From NCBI RefSeq assembly GCF_015706575.1, contig NW_024037069.1:45256347-45320346 (forward strand): a DNA stretch of 64,000 nucleotides. Reading direction: 5' to 3'. Shown here piece after piece: positions 51,801 to 60,800 of the stretch (positions are counted from its first letter, which is position 1; each line of letters opens with the position of its first letter). Position numbers and translations under genes: made by a program. The notes under the pieces are model-generated. The model was not told where the DNA came from. It worked only from the letters and a program-made list of their open reading frames with translations, and ran no database searches. Origin of the DNA: Patiria miniata (lineage: Eukaryota; Echinodermata; Asteroidea; Valvatida; Asterinidae).

Positions 51801-54800
51801 ACGCCTAGGGAAAAATGATCAAAATGAACTTTAGTGTTAGCATGTGTTTAAGAAGTAGAGAAGAGCAAGAACATGTCTTCCTTTATGAGACTTTCTGAAG
51901 ACTTAAAGATGCAATCCTTTTCAAGTTTCACCCGAAAACCATACATGTTTATCTTTCAATTGCTATTTTCCTAGCAATATAAAAGTTATTCAGTTTTGAG
52001 TGAGATCCACCAACGTTTAGAATGATTTCTTTCCACAATTTGAATTATTTGCTGCCGACAATAATGTGTCTCTCGCAGGGCGGGTTCATTTGTGCACAAA
52101 ATGAAAGCCATCTTCAGAGGGTAATGGACGCCCAAAATTGCAATAAAGTAGATTTTTCTTTAAAACAAAACATACAAAAAATGTTAGAAGAATGAAACCC
52201 ATCTTTAAATCCTAGTTATGTCCTGTAATTAACAGGTGTATTCAGAGCCAGCTCAATCAAAGATTAACTTACCGGTGTTGCTCTCGCAGGGCTTAGTGGT
52301 ACATGTCAGGTTGCCGCCATTGCACAAGCTGTAAAATAACAAGCAGAAATTGACGCATCTTTGCTTCTTTTGGATAAATGTTGAAGAAAGTATGTGTTCA
52401 GGAATGTGCAACAACTCCCTTACAATTCTCGATATGAAGATGTGTATGCAAACTATGACCGGAGTAAACGTTGCTTTGTGATGGTCAAAGCCAAATGCCA
52501 CGTCCCCTATTTCACCATTTTTTCCCCCTTTTATCTGTGCTTGAGTATTTCTTGTTTGTTTGTTTGTTTGTTTGTTTGTTTGTTTGTTTAAAGTAATTTT
52601 TCATTTGACAGATATTCTGCAAGAATCAACAGCATTGCCAACTTTTTGGATTCAAATCCTGAAGGGGCAAAATTGGATTTTCTGAGTGTGAACTGTGAAA
52701 GCAAACGAGGAAAATCTGAGCACTCTTCCTTTCAACCTTTTCCAATCCCACATAATAAAATAAAAAGACTAATAGACTTCAACTGTAAAAAGTGAAAATA
52801 TCTTGGGACTCCTACATATCCCTTGATGTGAAAAATATTTCAAGGAAATGTTGAGTATTTCCAGGACTGCTGAACACTGTAAAGCTATCTGTACTTACCA
52901 GACGTTGCATCCCCGTCGGATGGTCTGGCCACTCTTGACCAGTGAAGTGGTCACTTCGTCCACACAGGTGGAGTTGGGGTAAGTCTCGGGGGAACAGAAG
53001 CGACGAGTGCACAGCCACTTGCCGTCAAAACACTTGCTGCAAATACAAACGTTTGTGAGTTTCAGAAACGTTTTTTTTTACAGCAGATTAAGAAGAATCA
53101 AGTTAATGGATTGCCTTTAAAGTACGGCTTGGTCAAAATTAGGGGAGATGCATTTAAGACTTGGATACTACTATTCTTTTCATAGGAATTTTTAAGAAGG
53201 AGTATGAAATAAAAAGAAATAAAGTTAGCTATTAAACAGGGATTCCACTCCGTGCCCCAGACTCCAGAATTTTGGTCCTGATTTCATAAAAACTGATATA
53301 GCAATGGCCAGCTTGGCATTCAGGAAGTATCTCAATGCTCTCAATGAGGCATGCGTGATAATATCACAGGTTCGTTGGCCAAATACAGGAATCACTGACT
53401 GAACTGAACTATAAAAAACCCAGCCTGAACCTGCATTCTTGGTGACAACCGTCAATAACGAGGAAAATGAACTATAATGAGCAGAGTACCCACCATGCAT
53501 TGCAGTCCTGGCCGATAGTGGCACCGTGGGGGTAGGGCAGGCCGGTGGGTGTGGTACACACCTTCTTAGTGGACAGGGTAGTATCGGTGTCTAGAGATGT
53601 CCCCTCCTCACACGGGTCACGTGTGCACTCCCACTTGCCTTGAGTACACACACTAAAAGTCACCAAAATATAATCATTATAATGGGTATCTATATAGGGC
53701 TTTTCACAAATATCAAAATGCTTTACATTATATTTATTATAACCCCTGCTCAGGGAACATATAGGCATTCCCAAGACCATCTCAGTTCCCTCAGGAGTTT
53801 GATGCTCCCATTTAGGTGCATATGTGTGACAATATATTGATTTATAATGATCACCAACATTAACAACACCAAAAAATTTGGGCATGCAAATTGCTCTTTT
53901 AATCACAATAACCATACATGTACTGCAAACACCCCTCCACAACTCCACACTGTCCCTCAGCGACATCCGTGAAAACTGCAAATAACTCACCAGACGTTGC
54001 AGTCTCTCTTGACGATCTCCCCGTCGTCATGGCGATTGTTGGTCTCGGGATTGACACACCGTAGGAAGTATTCCATCCTGTTAGTCTTGTCAGGGCAGAT
54101 AGTCTGAGTGCAGTCCCATTTGCTGTTCTTGCAGATGCTGATCAGGACCAAAAAAAATTGAAGAAAAAACAAATTAAGTTAAAGAAGGACAAAAGCACAC
54201 CATTACAATTCTTTTACAATATCATTGGTAAATGTTTCAATAATGGGTTTTGGCCTTAACTAACAGACCTCATAAATGCTTTAATTGTGCTGCAACAGAG
54301 GTCTTCAACAAAATTCAATAGCACTTATTTAGGTGGGAATCGAACCCACACCCGCCAGCTTACAGGTAAAGATGTCTTCTCAATCACATTTCAGCTGTTT
54401 AACAGTACTGGGAAATCTTCAGACTGGGAAATCTTCAGACAGCTGCGCCGCCTCTTAGACCGTACTTTAAGAAAATCTCGTAGTGAACATCTGCTGGATT
54501 TAGGTGAAAACTTGACATCAAACAACACCAAGCCCTTTTGGAGATACATTAAAAGTCTCAGGCAAAGCTCAACTGGTGTCTCAACACTCAACACTGCTAA
54601 TGGTATTGCTACAACACCCATTGACAAAGCAAATGCCTTAAACAGTCATTTTCAGTCTATCTTTACTAAGGAAAACTGTGACAACATCCCAAACCTTGAC
54701 AGTCCGAAGTTTCAACAAATGTCTTCTATTACCATCACAACTGCGGGCATCAAAAAGCTATTGAAAGAGTTAAAACCACAGAAAGCACCAGGCCCTGATG

Positions 54801-57800
54801 GCATCCTTCCAACGATCCTGAAGGAATGTGCTGACAGTGTTGCTCCACTCCTACAACAAATTTTCCAGAAATCCATTGATACCGGGGAGCTGCCAGACGA
54901 CTGGCTCAGGGCTAACGTCTCACCTATCTTCAAAAAAGGAAACCGTTCAGATCCATCAAATTACAGGCCAATTTCACTGACATCCATCCCTTGCAAGTTG
55001 CTTGAACATATTATCCACTCTAACATCATGTGTCACCTTGATCAGTACAACGTTCTCAACAATGAACAGCATGGGTTCCGCAAAGGCCGATCGTGTGAAA
55101 CCCAACTCACCCTGACCGTAAACGACCTCGCTAAAATCCTAGATAACCAAGGGCAAGCCGATGTAATCATCATGGATTTCAGCAAAGCGTTTGACCTAGT
55201 TCCACATCAGAGATTATTGTCAAAGCTGAAACATGTTGGGATCTCTGGCTCTCTACTCCACTGGATCAACACTTTCCTTACAAAAAGATCTCAACAAGTA
55301 GTCTTAGAGGGCAGTTCATCTAGTTCAATAGCTGTGACATCAGGAGTGCCCCAGGGCACTGTGCTTGGACCGCTACTCTTCATCTTGTATCTCAACGACC
55401 TTCCGGAAGGAATCTCATCTCAAGTGAGACTTCTGGCAGATGACTGCATATTATACCGTGAAGTTCAAACTCCAGAAGACAACAAGAAACTACAAAACGA
55501 CATCGATACCCTTTGTAACTGGGAGTCCAAGTGGCAGATGCGATTTAACGTCACCAAATGTTACGCCATGCACATGACCCACAAAAGGAAACCTCTTCTG
55601 TCATCTTACAAGATAAACGGCAATTCTCTCCAAACAGTCACAAATCACACCTACCTGGGAGTAGAATTAAACAACAAACTGAACTGGGCCGAACACATAA
55701 GTAACTCTACTACTAAAGCAAACAAAGTTCTTGGACTGTTGCGCAGGAATCTGTTCAGCTGCTCCACCAAAGTTAAAGAAACTGCATATAAGACCCTGGT
55801 CAGACACAAGTTAGAATATTGCGCCAGCATATGGGATCCATACCATCAGGACCACAAAAATAAACTTGAAGCTGTCCAACGCAGAGCGGCCAGGTTCGTC
55901 TGTAAGGACTTCAGGCGCACAAGTAGTGTCTCATCCATGATCACCCACCTCGGATGGAAATCATTGGAGGAACGCAGAATCATATCCAGACTAACCTTGC
56001 TCTACAAATCCATTCACCACAAAATCGCAATTGATGTTGATCAGTACCAAGTTGATTCCAAACGGGACAAAATGTCAACTAGAAAATCATCTTCATTATC
56101 CTTTGTTCACCCTACATCTAAGAAGGACTGCTACAGATACTCTTTCGTACCAAGAACAACAGCTCAGTGGAACCTACTTCCTCCAGAAGTCAGGGAAGCT
56201 ACTTCAGTGGAGTCCTTTAAGTCAAGACTCCATGAGATGCAGTTGTCTTCAACACTAAGGGGGCCTACTAACAAAATTGTTTAGGGATGCTGCTAGCCAC
56301 CACGCGCCTGCAACCGTATATCCCATAGTGGAGTTTGCTTGCAGTACGCTACAGATACAGATACAAATATATAAACAAAAGCTGAAGAGCATTTCATGGT
56401 GGAAATGTGTTAACACTTGCCGATGTACAGAAACGATTAATGTTGCTTCCTTGTGTTGAGCAAAGTTAGCCACTGACATTAGCATGCTAATAACTACGCT
56501 TACTGCTTACTGTCCAGATGAACTGGACATAGTTAGCAGAAAATAGATTGCTTATTTGAATTAGGCACATATCTAATGATTTAGACAGGAGATGAACTTG
56601 TTACATCCCAACTATAGCATCGCCCCAACTATGACTGGGACTTTCCCAACTACGGTTAGGATTGTTGGCGACTGTCCCAACTATGGTTTTTGACTGTCCA
56701 ACAGTTATAGTTGGGGTGTAACAAACTCACCATGTGTTGCAATCTTTCTTCGCTGTCTGTCCATGGAAGAAGATGAAGTGATTGTCGATCCGGCAGTAGT
56801 CATCTGAACCACAAAATCAAAGAATACGGCTAAGAATTTGAACTAAATTACAAGTCGCTCAGTCAACTAGACCAATTATAAGTAACAGCGGATGAACAAT
56901 AACAGAGGAATGCTCACAGTTTCGTCAAATATCTTGTAACTTGACCAAAAGCCCACCAGGTTTTTCTTTCTAAAATTACATATTTTCAGGCAATTTATGG
57001 CAGGAAAGCAGCCCAATTTGTTTCCATAAGATTTTATGGAACAGAAAATTTCAAACTATATGATTGAGTTGCAATCAGGAGAATTCAATTTCAATTGCCA
57101 TGAACTCTCTACAATAATGAATGACGTGGTAAAGACTGACCATCAGGGGGCGCTACACAGGTCGGGTCATCAATGTCGACACAGGACCAGCCGTTAGTCA
57201 TGTCACAGGTACTGTAAGGAAACCACAAGCAGGAAATAAGGTAAGAAAGTAGCAATACAAGTCTGCTCTGTAGGAATGAACATGTACACCATACTTACAT
57301 GGGCAGTGGGTGGAACTATTTATATCTGTTTTGTTTTGTAATGATCAACTTCTGAGGATAATTTCTTGATACAATAATCAAAAAGCAAACAAATGTGGAG
57401 CCATAGGGTGCTCCTGATGCTGGAACTCTTGTATGCGGCTACACAACACAATGTACTATAAACAAAGTATCCCCCTCCTACAAACTAACATTTGCCCCGC
57501 CCCTTTGCTTACCACATCTTACAATCCAGGGTCGTGGTGTCACCGTGATTGAAGACAGTCTCACCCACAATGCATTGGCCAGTCTGTACGCCTACCCAAA
57601 CAAAAAATTAAAAATGACAACAGTACTATCAGGAGTGAACTGAGGAAATTAAACATACAAAATATATATTTAGCTGATCCACAGAGCTATACAGGTTTTA
57701 TGTATGGTACATGTATGTATTTACCTAGCTAAGGTAATAAATAATTTTGTGAGTTTTGTTTTTGTCTCTCACCTCAAACTTACAAACTTACCAGATGGAA

Positions 57801-60800
57801 GCCACGAGAACTGAGGTGCTGGGGTCGTGGAAATGGGAGCTACGGGAAGAAGGGACAAATTGAACATCAGAAGATAATATTACTATATTCTATTCTTTGA
57901 CACTTGATAACAACTTTTAATTTATGATGCGAAGGTATCCATGCCTCTGAATGCTGCCCATTTTGCCTTCCATATTTTTAGAGAGTACAGTTCATACTTT
58001 TTCCAACAGCATCAATAATAAGGTCATGGTAAAACAAAAGCAAAAAGGATTCAAGCACAATCAATTATGCTACATGAGTCTTTAAGACCAGTCGCGAAGA
58101 AGGAATTTAAAAAATACGTGCTCTCAGAAAATTGCAGCCACTTACTATCACAGTAATCTTCATCCCTGTGACATTCCCAACGTCCATCCAACTGACACTC
58201 ACTGAAAAGAACAATTGAATCATAAGAACAACAACAATAAATAAGTGAATTGTTTTGACTGTTCCTGAGAACACTACATACATCATGTACTAAGCAAATC
58301 TCATTTTACACACTGATCTTACGTTACAGATTTCTGTTGGAGGGTAAATGACACAATTTTAATTAACGTGACATACAGTGTCAACTTATATTGGCCAATG
58401 ACTTTGGCAATACAATACCAAAACTTTACAAAAAGTCAGTCATTTTAATTGTCCAAATTACAAATTGAAAAGTTTTGATCACAAAATGCCCTTCTTCCAA
58501 TTTGCATCAACAGGAGAAAAAAACAACTTTGATTATGAAGTAGGACAGAAGTCTGAATGTAGCAACAGCACAAACAGATGATAATTTTGCTGACAAACAA
58601 AAATAAGCATGCTATTGTGGTGAGGGACTAGTTTTTGTCAGATAGCCAGTTGTTGTCTGGTATTCGGTTTTATGACTGGTACCAGGTTGACTGGTAACCA
58701 GAGTTTGGCTGGTCAACAGTTTTTTTGACCGTTCACCTGTTTAAGAGTGGTAACCATGTCTTGTGAGCACACTGTGACTTGTAAGTTTTTGTTTTTTGGG
58801 GCTGGTAGCGAGGCTTTCATTGTTGTTGCAAGTAAACGATTTTATCCAATAAGAAAGGAAACATACCACGCTGAGCAATCACCCTCCTTCACAACCTCTC
58901 TGGCACTGTACTCCAGCGTCTTCTGGATGCAAGTGAAGCCAGTCTTGGTCGCTGCAAGAACAGTAACAAATATCATGAGAGTCTTGACAGAGTCGTCTTA
59001 ATGGCAGGCAAGCAAACTAGATGCTAGAAATGTTATCCAATGCAAGACAAAATGCTCCCCCCATCCTCATGTGTGTCATGAATTCCCATACACAGTACCC
59101 TATTTCCTCATCAATAATTGCAACTATTTTAGGTAAAGAAACTCATGGACACAAAAGGTCACGAGGTCAACTCACCCACATCCTTAACCGGACACAGGAT
59201 CCTGACCCGGTAGTCCAGGCAGTGCGTGTCAGGACTAGGCTGCTCGTCATTCCGGCATTTCAGGCCCAAGCGGCGGTCACATGTCAGTACTTGGCCCAAA
59301 ACGGTGTGATCGATGCCTTCTTCAGTCTGACACTCAATGTCCTCAGGGACGCTGTTCTTACATACATCCAGCCTGTCAAGAAATGTGGATACCAGTCAAG
59401 GAACATCCAAACACAGAGATCAATGAAATTACAGAACCTATGTCATTGCGTGTCCTCATTTCTTGCGGTCATGTCTCCAGTCAACTACACCAGCCACCCT
59501 TTAACTGATGGTTTTCATAAAGAGTAACTTACACTGCACGGATGTGATACAATGTCTCAAAATCACCGATGATGTTTTCCCGGTCCAAATTCACCCAATC
59601 GCTCCATCGGTATTCCTTCTTCAAAGCTGAAAAAAAGGACAAAACAAAACAAAAAGTACAGCACAACTTAAAGGCACGTAGGAACGTTAGTAATTACCCG
59701 TAATTTTAAACCAACAGAATGAGAAAATCAATGCTCAAAGTGCAGATAGGGTATGGTCCCAAATATCCTGTGCAATTAGTACAGCAGAAATGGCTTAAAT
59801 CAAAAGAAAACAATTATTAAAGGAGGTTCTAAAAAAGTGCGCCCACAGGCACACTTAGGTTCAATACTTCAAACGAATAAAGGCACGAAGACTAAGTGAT
59901 CCTGTGTACCTTTAAGCTGGTGCTACAAAGGGAATCAAATGTAGTCACAACTACATGTATGCCTATTGATGGAAAGTTTGTACTGGTGTACATTTCAAAG
60001 ATGTTCTGTCTCTGTTCAATTTCGAACTTTTAGTTTCATAAAAAAAACTTACTACTGCAAGTATCCCCAGTGTATGCCTTGGTGCATACGCAATGGTCCG
60101 GTGCAGCGCACGTTCCTCCGTTCTGGCATGGTGAGTTGCACACAGCTGTAGAGTGAACCCAAACAAATTGTAAAATTTAAAAAAGTCAGAGGGGCCTCAG
60201 ATAAGCTGTCTGAATCTCTTTGCGTTTTTTTAATACTTGTATTTTGTAAATTGAACGAATATTTTGACAAAAATGACTACTTTAAAGTACATTGGGCTGA
60301 AAAGCTCAAGCGCCAGTAGTGTAATCCAGAGGTCACTGGTTCAAAATCTGCCCCTGTCAATTTCTCTTAGATTTTATGATTTTTCTAATAAATAATACTT
60401 GTTCAATGTTTTTTAATTTAAATGTACTCAAGGCCCCCCCCCCCCCCCCAGTATAACAGTTCATTGGAAAACTGATGGGGCTACCGTAGTAAAATAATAT
60501 AAATAAATGAATAAATGAATCAAGAAATCAGCACGTACGTGTAGGGCAGCCATCCTCGACGCGACCAGTGTAGCCCTCACAGCAAAGCTGCACGGGACTA
60601 AAAGGAATAAAGGACTTTTTTTTTAAACCACAGTCTTTGCCAGCTTAATATCATTTAAGATTATTTCTTTGAAAGTTAAAGTGGTATTAAACTTGGGTAT
60701 TTAAACCCCTCCGTTCTTACAAAAACGATTGCTTAAGGGGTGTCCAACCCAACATGGTCTTTGGAATGTGGAACTTTGAATCTTAGAGCGAGATCTGGCA

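Noticed and set aside
54287..56284. Host reverse-transcriptase gene
   Set aside because: It is an antisense intronic LINE with a truncated 5' end and a repeat tail.
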